A stretch of DNA of 12,243 nucleotides from Candidatus Zixiibacteriota bacterium. Its GTDB lineage: Bacteria; SM23-81. The DNA lies in contig DAOVRJ010000047.1 in the NCBI GenBank assembly GCA_030628225.1, positions 1-12,243 on the forward strand. The letters run 5' to 3'. Position numbers and translations under genes: made by a program. Below the pieces are notes generated by a model. The model did no database searches, was not told where the DNA came from, and saw only the letters and a program-made list of their open reading frames with translations. Shown here piece after piece: positions 1-7,442 of the stretch (position 1 is its first letter; each line of letters opens with the position of its first letter).

Positions 1-73
1 AGGGGCAAATTTAAAATTTGCACTTTGCACTTTTCATTTTGCATTTTTCATTTGGGGTGGTTGGGTTGGAAGG

Positions 74-262
74 GGGAGGTTTCCCCCTGGCTCCGGCCAG
101 CGTGCCCTGGGAGGGACCCGGGGCACCGGGGCGCTATAGGCGGCTGCGCCGCCGATGCCGTCCTTGCTCATCCGCTGCGGCCGGCCGCGCCCCTCGCCGT
201 CCTCCGCTACCCCCTCTTCTCGTGGTGAGACGTATGGTGCTGGTGAAGAGGGGAAACCTCCC
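74..262. repeat. GC-rich island bounded by 13-bp inverted repeats
   Basis: The 13-bp sequence GGGAGGTTTCCCC at 74-86 is repeated in perfect inverted orientation at 250-262 (GGGGAAACCTCCC). The enclosed 163 bp are far richer in G and C than the flanks and include a perfect 12-bp palindrome GCGGCCGGCCGC at 177-188. No open frame in it looks like a protein gene. A small non-autonomous element is possible, but no target-site duplication is evident. The right arm also overlaps the hairpin at 255-287, so the pairing may simply reflect neighbouring repeat units. Confidence 0.4.
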
Positions 263-287
263 GCGGGTTCCAAACCCGCGGGAGGTT
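255..287. repeat. 15-bp-arm hairpin with 3-nt loop
   Basis: AACCTCCCGCGGGTT (255-269) and its exact reverse complement (273-287) are separated by CCA. No T-run follows on either strand, so it is not a clear terminator. The arms are themselves partly palindromic (CCCGCGGG), which is typical of REP-like intergenic repeats. Confidence 0.6.
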
Positions 288-301
288 AAAACCTGCCTTG
301 A

Positions 302-374
302 GGGGGCAACGCCCCCGAAGAATCTGCTTTTTTTTTATTACCGGTTGACATCTAAAAGCAGATTCTTCGGGGGC
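302..374. repeat. Nested inverted repeat with 21-bp perfect arms
   Basis: The arm at 311-331 is exactly complementary to 354-374, with a 22-nt loop. The left arm begins GCCCCCGAAGAATCTGC. A second small hairpin, GGGGGC/GCCCCC (302-307 and 311-316, loop AAC), shares the left arm, so two alternative folds compete. The loop holds a run of T and the word TTGACA. It could be a MITE-like element or a secondary terminator beyond the one at 411-442. No transposase gene is in the window. Confidence 0.55.
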
Positions 375-410
375 GCTCAGAATGACACATTTTTACACCT
401 TCTCAAAAGC

Positions 411-442
411 AAAAAATAAAGGGGCTCAATATATTGAGCCCC
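411..442 (-). terminator. Rho-independent terminator of the seven-gene cluster
   Basis: On the minus strand, GGGGCTCAATA pairs with TATTGAGCCCC as a perfect 22-bp palindrome (421-442), followed at once by TTTATTTTTT (411-420). This is a GC-based stem plus a U-tract, the classic intrinsic terminator layout. It lies 128 nt past the stop of the outer-membrane barrel gene, the last gene of the minus-strand cluster. The plus-strand side lacks a T-run, so termination should be one-directional. Confidence 0.75.
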
Positions 443-570
443 TACAGACAAAATCAAAACGGTTGTTGGGGTGGATCGATCACGCCCGGTATTCGTTTTG
501 TCCCGCCTCTGCGAAAAAATCGAAGACCGTAGTGGGGGCAGAAGCTCCTACGAAAAAAAGCTTCCCGCGA

Positions 571-1920
571 TCAAAAACTACATTTAACCTTTAAATAGGC
601 CTCATCATTATCTTTCACTCTGCCGAAGGCGGTGGTGTTTTTGCCTTCTATAATGTGCGCTCCAAGCAAAATTTCTACATTGTCCATCGGATAGTACGTT
701 GTCTCGGGACCAAACAGGACTGCATAGTTGTTCTCTATGTCACCAAAGTCTTTGATTTCCACCCCACCACTAATGGGAGTTATTTTGAGTTTATCATCGA
801 GGATTTTCTTTTCTACACCAAAAACGACATAATCTTCAAGATTGTCTATGCCCCTCTCGTGAATAAATCCATGTAAATACTGTGCGTTAATGTAAACACC
901 GTTTTTGAAGGTATAATCAGCCCCAATAACGTACCTAATATAGGGTTTATCGTCCAAGGCAGTTTTCGTTTGGATGCCCATGCCCAGAGCAGTGAGATCT
1001 ATGGCCATTTCTACTTTTTCGGGGAAGAAAACAGCGCCCTCTGCCCAGATTCCCACCTCACCAATAGCACCAGCCATGTCACATCCCACAACCTGCATCT
1101 TGGGATAGATGAGTTTCGTCGATATATCAACGGTTCCCAGTGTGTCAACCGGGGTAATCCTGACATTTGTAGCCAAAGGAAGATCATCTCTTCCGTACAG
1201 ATAACTCAGAGAAAAATCCTGGCCAAGGAAATCTTTGGCTATTTTGAAAGCTGCTGTGGAGTTTTTCAATTTACTTTCAGGAGTCACAATCCGATCTTCC
1301 AACTTTCTTAAAGTGAGACCTGCAGGAATTTCCATTGGTGGAGAAAGCGCTTGAGCCCAATCTCCGGTCGGCAGAACCGCAGGAGTAAAAACCGGGATAT
1401 AACCCGCTGTCAGCGTGTAATCACCCAAGTAATAACTGGCCCTGACGGCGTTTGAGCCAAGATGTCTGCCGAAATCCCAGACGTCTTCTAGATCATCGGG
1501 GTTGAGATTATCTGTGGGATTGAGCTTGTCCGCAGTACCCCAGGCTATCCTCTGTCTGCCGATACGAATATCTAAATCGGGTAGTAGAAAACCGTACAAA
1601 TCCAGGTAAGCTTCTCTAACTGTCAAGTCCCAGGGTTGGACCTTGTCTTTCTGCGGTTCCATAAGCTCAGAGGAAGTCGTTACCTCAGGGAACCCAAAGC
1701 TTCTCACCCAGAGTTCGCTGTATATATGGGCTCCCTCTGTAGGTTGGGCGTCTATTTTTAAGTCAAGGAGGTTTTCATTCCACGAAAACATGTTATCCCC
1801 ACCAGTTTGCAGTCGAATATCGGCCTGAAGGTACCCGCCTATCTCCACCTGCGCGGCAGACAAGCCGGTAACCAATACAACCGTTGAGATTATCATAGAT
1901 GCTCCGATTTTATATAACAT
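571..1920 (-). CDS. Outer-membrane beta-barrel protein, DUF1302-like porin fold
   Basis: This 449-residue protein probably forms the outer-membrane end of the export cluster. Residues 1-23 look like a signal peptide: a short basic N-terminus, a hydrophobic stretch, then SAA before Gln. The mature part alternates polar and hydrophobic residues as in beta-strands and ends in phenylalanine (KVKCSF), the usual BAM recognition residue. The segment IGRQRIAWGTADKLNPTD (about 120-137) matches the GRQ..WG...NP signature I associate with DUF1302-type barrels, which are often encoded beside MMPL pumps and LolA-like proteins. The ATG start has GGAGG four bases upstream and follows the carrier gene by only 15 nt. 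A passive porin or an alginate-export-like channel is also possible. Barrel topology is confident; the passenger is unknown. Confidence 0.8.
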   Translation of the reverse strand: MLYKIGASMIISTVVLVTGLSAAQVEIGGYLQADIRLQTGGDNMFSWNENLLDLKIDAQPTEGAHIYSELWVRSFGFPEVTTSSELMEPQKDKVQPWDLTVREAYLDLYGFLLPDLDIRIGRQRIAWGTADKLNPTDNLNPDDLEDVWDFGRHLGSNAVRASYYLGDYTLTAGYIPVFTPAVLPTGDWAQALSPPMEIPAGLTLRKLEDRIVTPESKLKNSTAAFKIAKDFLGQDFSLSYLYGRDDLPLATNVRITPVDTLGTVDISTKLIYPKMQVVGCDMAGAIGEVGIWAEGAVFFPEKVEMAIDLTALGMGIQTKTALDDKPYIRYVIGADYTFKNGVYINAQYLHGFIHERGIDNLEDYVVFGVEKKILDDKLKITPISGGVEIKDFGDIENNYAVLFGPETTYYPMDNVEILLGAHIIEGKNTTAFGRVKDNDEAYLKVKCSF

Positions 1921-1935
1921 CGTTCCTCCATCTTT

Positions 1936-2757
1936 TCATCTGCGTTTTAGATAACGCTGCGTAAACAAATCGTCCTGCAAACCCTGGTCAAACTTGATAT
2001 CAATAATGACCATTCTGGTCTTGTGTTCTTTTTTAAGATCGGACATTTCCGTCTCTTTAGCCATCCAGTACCCCCCTTTTTTTTCTATCTTCCTTCTTTC
2101 CATCACCTTCCAGAGTTTCCCATCTTTGGAGTAATGTTCAATCCGGACTGGATAGAAATTGTCTTTTCCTATGCACATCACCAGCTTGGAATAGTCCTTC
2201 TTGACCCCTTCTTTTGGGGTGAGTTCAAGAAGATAGTGGTCAAGCTCCTCGTCCACCCATTTTTCCTCCTGCTCATCTTGTATCAGCACCAACCTTTTTT
2301 CTGTTCTGCTGCCGATTAACTCAGGATCGTACTCATCGGCATAATTGATGGATGCCATGTCATCGTACGTGAAGTCGGTGCCGGCAAAACTCTCATTCTT
2401 CACATGGGATGCAATTCGCCGTATCTTTTTAAAGGCAGGCAGATAGAGATACATCACATCATCTGGGAGGTCGAGAAAACCGATTCCCCTCTGGTCCGCC
2501 GGGGAGATGAATTTTATCATTCTCCTCTCATTCCCAATTTGCCACATTCTGGCTTCTCGTCTTTTCTCATTTCCGGCCTTGTTTATGAGGATCATCTCCA
2601 GCGTGATTTCCTGATCTACGGGTGCGTTTGCCACGGAATCGGCTTTCGTCAGGATCTGGAGAGCCGTGAGTTCTTCAGCATGTAGTATGCCCACCCGATA
2701 CGCAAATGGGCACATAGTCAGAAAAACAAGAGCGATGGACAGGATGGACTTTTGCAT
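1936..2757 (-). CDS. LolA-like periplasmic lipid or lipoprotein carrier
   Basis: This 273-residue secreted protein is of the outer-membrane lipoprotein-sorting (LolA-like) type found next to RND/MMPL pumps. Residues 1 to about 27 form a signal peptide (MQKSILSIALVFLTM, then a cleavage region near LHA-EE). Family-typical stretches are the redox-neutral beta core around RMIKFISPADQRGIGFLDL, MYLYLPAFKKIRRI, and ESFAGTDFTYDDM. The fold is a half-barrel that cradles acyl chains. I expect it to take a lipid from the RND pump across the periplasm to the barrel encoded next. The start at 2757 has AAGGAGG five bases away; a longer GTG-start version (2793) would overlap the pump stop and spoil the signal peptide. 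The gap to the pump gene is 32 nt. The family is confident; cargo identity is not. Confidence 0.85.
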   Translation of the reverse strand: MQKSILSIALVFLTMCPFAYRVGILHAEELTALQILTKADSVANAPVDQEITLEMILINKAGNEKRREARMWQIGNERRMIKFISPADQRGIGFLDLPDDVMYLYLPAFKKIRRIASHVKNESFAGTDFTYDDMASINYADEYDPELIGSRTEKRLVLIQDEQEEKWVDEELDHYLLELTPKEGVKKDYSKLVMCIGKDNFYPVRIEHYSKDGKLWKVMERRKIEKKGGYWMAKETEMSDLKKEHKTRMVIIDIKFDQGLQDDLFTQRYLKRR

Positions 2758-2762
2758 TTCTT

Positions 2763-2769
2763 CCTCCTT
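2763..2769 (-). promoter_or_regulatory. Ribosome binding site of the LolA-like gene
   Basis: AAGGAGG on the minus strand sits five bases before the ATG at 2757. It decides the start in favour of the version with an intact signal peptide. Confidence 0.8.
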
Positions 2770-2789
2770 GTTAGAGGTTAGCGGCCATT

Positions 2790-5729
2790 TCACTTATTCC
2801 CACTGATTCTATTCGACATTTTGGAGACCAGACCATTGGTCAATGCACCGAGCCTTCCGATAAACCCTGCCCTTGTCACCAAAAGAAGCGCGGGCAGGAT
2901 GGTAATTGACGCCGTGGCGCTGATTATCATCGTCAGGGCAATCAAGTAGCCAAAGCGCTGCATCGGAACGATGTTCCCCAGGACCAGCACCAGAAAGCCC
3001 ATCATCACCGATAGCGCATTGATGACGATTGCCTTCCCGGTTGTTTCCAGCGTCTTGTCAAGGGCCTCCAGCTCGGTCTTGCCGCGAGCATGTTCGGCCT
3101 TAAACCTGGTTATGAAATGGATTGTGTAGTCAATACCGATGCCAACCGCCACGCTGCCGATGAGAACAGTGACCACATCCAGAGGTATTCGGAAAATCGC
3201 CATTATGGTGAAATTAACGAGTATGGTAAAGACAATTGGAGTAATGGAGATAAGCCCACCGATGAGTGATTTCAGGCGGTAGGCGAGAAGGAAAAATACC
3301 AAGAGAATGGCGATGGAAAGGCTGAATGCCTGGCTTCTCATAATCTTCCTGTCGAGATCCATGTAAATTATAGGCATTCCCGTCTGCTGGGCAGAAAGTT
3401 CGGTCCGGTTCTCGACATCCTTTTCAGCGGACAGTTTCGTGTATTTTGAACTTGCAATGGTTGTCCGATCCTCGTTTATTTCCCAGACAGCGTCGCGCAG
3501 GTCGCTCAAGAATTCCTCATCACCTGCAAGGCCTTGGGGAAGAAGAGGTTTGATGCTAAGGATCAGGTTGTTTGTCCTCGCCCACCTTGTTTCATCCACG
3601 ATAATTGCCACAATCGATTCAGCGGCGTAGTCTACGGCCTCCGGGTCATCGGTGTATAGCGACTTGGGAACACCTCCTTTCAGAATGGTGATGATATCAT
3701 CCTCCCCCGTATTGCCCAACCGAAACGCATTGCCGATGTCAGCGACAATTGCGGTAATAATCTCTTCCGGTTCTATCTGGAAATCAGCATCGTCACTGTG
3801 GAGATGTTCGCTAATTTTTAACGCTATAACCTCAATTAAGGTATCGTCAAGTTCGCCACTATCGGCTGTCACTGCCGCGGCAACGGCCTTCCTTAGCTCG
3901 GGATTGTAAGCATTCCAGACGATGTTTTTCTGCCTAACGTCCCAATCTATCGCGGACAGTATTCGTTCAACTCGCTCTTTCTCCAGCTCTACGGCCAGCT
4001 CAGGGGAGGCGAGCGAAACCCTCACCTCAACCAAGTCGGTCCTCAGTTCGCCATATATGTATTCCTCGATCGCGCTGACCAGTGCCCGCATCTGTCTAGT
4101 GTTTACTGTTCCGAGTTTTGCCTGTATGAGCGCCTCGGAGCCGTCATCGGCCACAAGCTGATCCAACACCTCATTGCCCTCGATGAAGAACCAGAGATTG
4201 GCTACCCCCTCTCTGGTCTCGGGGATGGTATAGTGTCCGTTCATAACCCAGTTCATTTCGCAAATCAGGTCGGCAATAGACTGCGGGGCGTGGATATCAG
4301 GCTGAGCTTCCAGGAATTTCTCAAGCCTGAGCATTTCCTTCAGGACGAAGGGGTTTTTTAAATCTCCTTTGGCCACTATTTGAATGGGAATGGAACCACC
4401 GAGACTGTTCTCCATCATCTCCTCTGCCTGCCGGATTTCGCTGCTTTCCTTGAAGTAATCTATCATATTGACTTCACGACTCAGCCGGGGAATCATAATC
4501 AGCGAGAACAATACGACGAATGCACAGCCAGAAACGATGAGCTTCGTATTCCTGAGCACATACCCTCCCAGCTTATCCATCATCCTGGTCGACCACTCGG
4601 CCTCTGTCGCTTTGGCACTCAACTTGACACGTTTGACTTTCAAGAAGGAGAGCACCGCCGGCAGGAAGGTGACGGAGATTATCATGGCAAATGCCACGCC
4701 AAGGGCGGTAAAGACGCCGAATTCTCGTATCAGGTTCAGGTTGGAGGACAGGAATGCTAGGAAACCGATTAAAGTGGTGATGCCGGCAAGGAGTATCGGG
4801 ATACCGACTTCGCTCAGCGCGTCCTTTATCCCCTGTATTTTGCCGTCCCCCAGGCGGACATCCTCGTTGTACTTGGAGAGCATATGTATCCCGTATGCGC
4901 TGCCGATGGCAACAAGCAATACCGGCATTCCATCAGAGGCGATGGTCAGGGGAACTTTCAGCAAGCTCATGATTCCCAAAACCCAGACGGTGCTCATCAA
5001 TGCGCAGGAGAGAGGCAGGAAAACTCCCCGGAGGCTCCTGAAACTTATGAAAAGTATCGCCATAACCAAGATGATTACCAGAGGAATGAGTTTCTCTAAA
5101 TCGGACTGGATTATGTCGGTCAGGAAGATCATCTGGAACGGTATGCCGCCGTAATAGATTTTCTGGTCACCGTCTGTTCCCTCGACTATCTCTCTCATCA
5201 GGTGTCCGACAGCTATCTTATCGGTGTCCTCTTTTAATCGGGCAATGATTACCGTGATGTGCCCGTCGTCGGAAACGAGATTCCCCCGATACATGTCTTT
5301 GGAAAGAGTATAATTCCGCAATCGTTTCAGTTCTTCCGAATCTTCGGGGATATTATTCTTGTCAATGAGCTTGCCGATTTCCAGTCCCCATGCGGTCTTC
5401 TTGATATCGAGGATGTCGGTTAGGCTCATCACATGGGAGATTTCATCCAGCTCCTTGAACTGCCGTGTGATCTCATTTACTCTGGTCAGGTTTGTGTGAC
5501 TAAATGCGTCATCGCTCTCCAATGCCACCATGGCGAGCGAATTGCCCCCGAACGTATCCCCGACCTCATTGAAAAGCACTACTAATGGATCATCCTGTGG
5601 CAAGTAGCTCAGGATGTCGCTATTAATCCGCAGATCTTTTATGAAGTAAGCAAAAAACACCGTAGCGAGAATAGTTATTATAATAATTGCTACCCGGAAC
5701 TTAAGAACGAACTCAGCAAAAATTTTCAT
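2790..5729 (-). CDS. RND-superfamily transporter, MMPL/HpnN type, with enlarged periplasmic loop
   Basis: This 979-residue inner-membrane pump probably moves a lipid-like substrate outwards using proton motive force. Twelve membrane segments can be placed: about 11-31, five between 213 and 362, one at 396-414, and five between 800 and 950, arranged as two 6-TM halves. Half one carries IGSAYGIHMLSKYNED (about 275-290). Half two carries the matching VAVGIGIDYTIHFITRFK (about 860-877), whose Asp-Tyr is the family's conserved proton-relay position. The first periplasmic loop is about 180 residues, but the second is about 385, with an acidic helical insert (roughly 577-765). MMPL proteins of this type are more often nearer 750-900 residues. 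The ATG at 5729 has AGAGG suitably placed; the upstream TTG has no such signal. The close LolA-like and barrel partners support envelope export. Confidence 0.9.
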   Translation of the reverse strand: MKIFAEFVLKFRVAIIIITILATVFFAYFIKDLRINSDILSYLPQDDPLVVLFNEVGDTFGGNSLAMVALESDDAFSHTNLTRVNEITRQFKELDEISHVMSLTDILDIKKTAWGLEIGKLIDKNNIPEDSEELKRLRNYTLSKDMYRGNLVSDDGHITVIIARLKEDTDKIAVGHLMREIVEGTDGDQKIYYGGIPFQMIFLTDIIQSDLEKLIPLVIILVMAILFISFRSLRGVFLPLSCALMSTVWVLGIMSLLKVPLTIASDGMPVLLVAIGSAYGIHMLSKYNEDVRLGDGKIQGIKDALSEVGIPILLAGITTLIGFLAFLSSNLNLIREFGVFTALGVAFAMIISVTFLPAVLSFLKVKRVKLSAKATEAEWSTRMMDKLGGYVLRNTKLIVSGCAFVVLFSLIMIPRLSREVNMIDYFKESSEIRQAEEMMENSLGGSIPIQIVAKGDLKNPFVLKEMLRLEKFLEAQPDIHAPQSIADLICEMNWVMNGHYTIPETREGVANLWFFIEGNEVLDQLVADDGSEALIQAKLGTVNTRQMRALVSAIEEYIYGELRTDLVEVRVSLASPELAVELEKERVERILSAIDWDVRQKNIVWNAYNPELRKAVAAAVTADSGELDDTLIEVIALKISEHLHSDDADFQIEPEEIITAIVADIGNAFRLGNTGEDDIITILKGGVPKSLYTDDPEAVDYAAESIVAIIVDETRWARTNNLILSIKPLLPQGLAGDEEFLSDLRDAVWEINEDRTTIASSKYTKLSAEKDVENRTELSAQQTGMPIIYMDLDRKIMRSQAFSLSIAILLVFFLLAYRLKSLIGGLISITPIVFTILVNFTIMAIFRIPLDVVTVLIGSVAVGIGIDYTIHFITRFKAEHARGKTELEALDKTLETTGKAIVINALSVMMGFLVLVLGNIVPMQRFGYLIALTMIISATASITILPALLLVTRAGFIGRLGALTNGLVSKMSNRISGNK

Positions 5730-5827
5730 ATTTTCCTCTCTTATCAGTTCAAACTTCCAGAAATTCTGGTTTGGCAACGGGAAGGTGAGAAGCAGGTGGG
5801 GTGACCTTCCGAATACGATTTAAACAG

Positions 5828-5860
5828 TTGTAGGGGCGTATGGGCAATACGCCCCTACAA
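5828..5860. repeat. 14-bp-arm inverted repeat inside the cluster
   Basis: TTGTAGGGGCGTAT (5828-5841) pairs perfectly with ATACGCCCCTACAA (5847-5860) around the loop GGGCA. It occupies the 188-nt gap between the radical SAM and transporter genes, the widest gap in the cluster. There is no T-run on either side, so it is a poor intrinsic terminator. On the minus strand, TTGCCC and TTTAAA lie 17 nt apart starting within it, a very weak promoter match. It looks like an inserted dispersed repeat that could influence mRNA processing or downstream expression. Confidence 0.65.
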
Positions 5861-5917
5861 GCTCAGCACAAGCACCGCACCCATTTTTAACCAATTTCTA
5901 ATTGACCTGCAAATTTC

Positions 5918-7420
5918 TCATTTCGGGGGAGGCTTACAGGTCACGATTTCCAAGTCTGCATCAGGTTGCAGGTTCAATCTCTCCTCCCAGAGCGGATCGG
6001 TTAGTTTCCAGAGCTGGTGGTCAAATTCATCGATAGCCTCGAAATACTCCGGGTCTTCTAACGAGATGCGGGCGTTTTCATCTTCTGGCCGGGCATCGGC
6101 AGGGAGAATTTTTTCTCTGAAGTAACGGTAATGATCTCTTATGGAACAGGGGGCCAGAACATTTTTGGGGTGCTCGTCTAAATAACTGTACTTTTTCTGC
6201 CACTGTCTTCCATTCTTGAAGAAATCGCTCATCAGGGCGTCGAACACCGTTTTTCCAGCCTTGTAGACTTCCAGAATGTTGTCTTTGTAATATGGCACAA
6301 AGACACAGGGCATTATATTTCCGTTCCAGTCGATGTAAAAATATCCGCCACCTCTTCCATAGGCAATACAGCCGGTGCTTCCCGCTCCGCTATTCCAGAA
6401 GTCCCCGACGAAATACTGTTTTTCAAAAAGCAGCTTTTCCCAGAGGAGAAAGAGGTCCTTTCTCTCTTCAGGAGAGATCATCAAAGGGATGTTCTCTCTC
6501 GCTCTTCCGATGGGCATCAAATGGAACATCCACATATAAGTTGCCCCGACGTCCTTGAACCAGTAATCGTAAAACTCCTCTTTGCGCAGCAGGCTCATAT
6601 TTTGTTTAGTCGCCGTCACGGAGAGCCCGAAGGGAACGCCCACATCCTTTAACAGCTCCATCTTTTCTCGAATCCGCTTAAAAACCCCCTGACCCCTTCT
6701 TTGATCTGTCTCCGCTTCATATCCTTCAACAGAGATCGCTGGAGTGATATTTCCCGTTTTTTCCATCCTTTCCGCCTCTTCTCTTCCGATGGCCAGGGAA
6801 TTGGTATAGACGAGAAAGAAGACATCGGAGAATTCCTCTGCCAAATCTAAAATGCCTTTTCCCTCATCCTTCCACAGAAAAGGCTCTCCACCGGAGATCA
6901 CCACAAACCGAGAACCAGCTATATCATGCATCTCTTGAATTGTTCTCTTAACCACCGGGTAGGGTAAAGAAGCAGCGGTTTTAGCACTGCTGGAAGCATA
7001 ACAGCCGATGCATTTTAAATTACACTTCTGGGTGGGGGAGATGGTAAAGAAACCGGGAGGAGACTGCCCATATTTTTCCTCAAACTCCCTGCTCACCACT
7101 CCCCACCGATCTTTCAGCATTACTTTCTCGCCCATTACATCGACGATTTTGCCGGCGTAATGGGAGCTGATAAAGCCCCGGTCAATATTTTGCAGGGACT
7201 GCTTTATCAGGGCGATGATGAATCTGGACTTCACCTTCCAAAAATAGGGGATCCCCGAGCATTCATGTTCGGCAAGTATGTTCTCTATATCTCTCTCTGC
7301 TTTCCTCAGCAGAAATTCCCTTCCTTTCTTCCTGCCCAGGAGAAGACGAAGAGTTTCCAGAAGCAACTTCTTTTTCACTCCATAGGCGAGTTCTTTTGTT
7401 CTTTCTGCCACCGCGTACAT
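5918..7420 (-). CDS. Radical SAM protein with SPASM-like C-terminal cysteines
   Basis: This 500-residue enzyme should bind a [4Fe-4S] cluster and S-adenosylmethionine. The radical SAM motif CNLKCIGC supplies Cys133, Cys137 and Cys140, followed by Tyr-Ala. SGGEP (176-180) is the SAM-contacting GGE motif. A C-terminal stretch with Cys351, then IDWNGNIMPC (Cys372) and a later Cys425 resembles SPASM/twitch domains that hold auxiliary Fe-S clusters. The roughly 125 residues before the motif are basic and helical and may fix the substrate class. The substrate is unknown: no classic precursor peptide is adjacent, so the GNAT protein, the repeat protein or a lipid are candidates. Start at 7420: AAAGGAG is nine bases upstream; longer versions overlap the preceding gene. 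The gap to the GNAT gene is 22 nt. Family certain, reaction unknown. Confidence 0.88.
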   Translation of the reverse strand: MYAVAERTKELAYGVKKKLLLETLRLLLGRKKGREFLLRKAERDIENILAEHECSGIPYFWKVKSRFIIALIKQSLQNIDRGFISSHYAGKIVDVMGEKVMLKDRWGVVSREFEEKYGQSPPGFFTISPTQKCNLKCIGCYASSSAKTAASLPYPVVKRTIQEMHDIAGSRFVVISGGEPFLWKDEGKGILDLAEEFSDVFFLVYTNSLAIGREEAERMEKTGNITPAISVEGYEAETDQRRGQGVFKRIREKMELLKDVGVPFGLSVTATKQNMSLLRKEEFYDYWFKDVGATYMWMFHLMPIGRARENIPLMISPEERKDLFLLWEKLLFEKQYFVGDFWNSGAGSTGCIAYGRGGGYFYIDWNGNIMPCVFVPYYKDNILEVYKAGKTVFDALMSDFFKNGRQWQKKYSYLDEHPKNVLAPCSIRDHYRYFREKILPADARPEDENARISLEDPEYFEAIDEFDHQLWKLTDPLWEERLNLQPDADLEIVTCKPPPK

Positions 7421-7429
7421 CGTTCTCAT

Positions 7430-7436
7430 CTCCTTT
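7430..7436 (-). promoter_or_regulatory. Ribosome binding site of the radical SAM gene
   Basis: AAAGGAG abuts the in-frame ATG at 7429, which leaves no spacer, but is nine bases from the ATG at 7420. The latter is therefore the likely start, giving a protein that begins MYAVAERTKE. Confidence 0.7.
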
Positions 7437-7442
7437 CCGGTT

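Larger units (their letters stand above)
1..570. other. Non-coding region downstream of the cluster, rich in inverted repeats
   Basis: No convincing gene is present. The short open frames here are low-complexity or proline/arginine-rich and have no ribosome binding site. The first 55 bases are AT-rich, with an 8-bp-arm palindrome at 5-21 and alternating TTTGCA/TTTTCA words. A very GC-rich block follows (about 62-235), then several strong hairpins at 255-287, 302-316 and 311-374, and the cluster terminator at 411-442. A weaker hairpin lies at 528-552 (arms CGTAG/CTACG), with a 6-bp GAAGCT/AGCTTC pair at 541-564, just past the stop of the outer-membrane gene. The text at 357-384, ending in GCTCAGAATGACA, looks like a dispersed intergenic repeat of uncultivated bacteria; that resemblance is from memory and untested. 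Confidence 0.7.

Noticed and set aside
18-419. 133-residue plus-strand open frame at the left end
   Set aside because: It passes through several palindromes and the GC-rich island and has a low-complexity Pro/Arg/Gly composition with no ribosome binding site.
528-564. Second terminator just after the outer-membrane gene
   Set aside because: The arms are only five or six bp and no clean T-run follows on the minus strand. The palindrome at 411-442 is far better.
4468-5154. 228-residue plus-strand open frame
   Set aside because: It is antisense to the membrane region of the RND pump, serine- and arginine-rich, and without family features.
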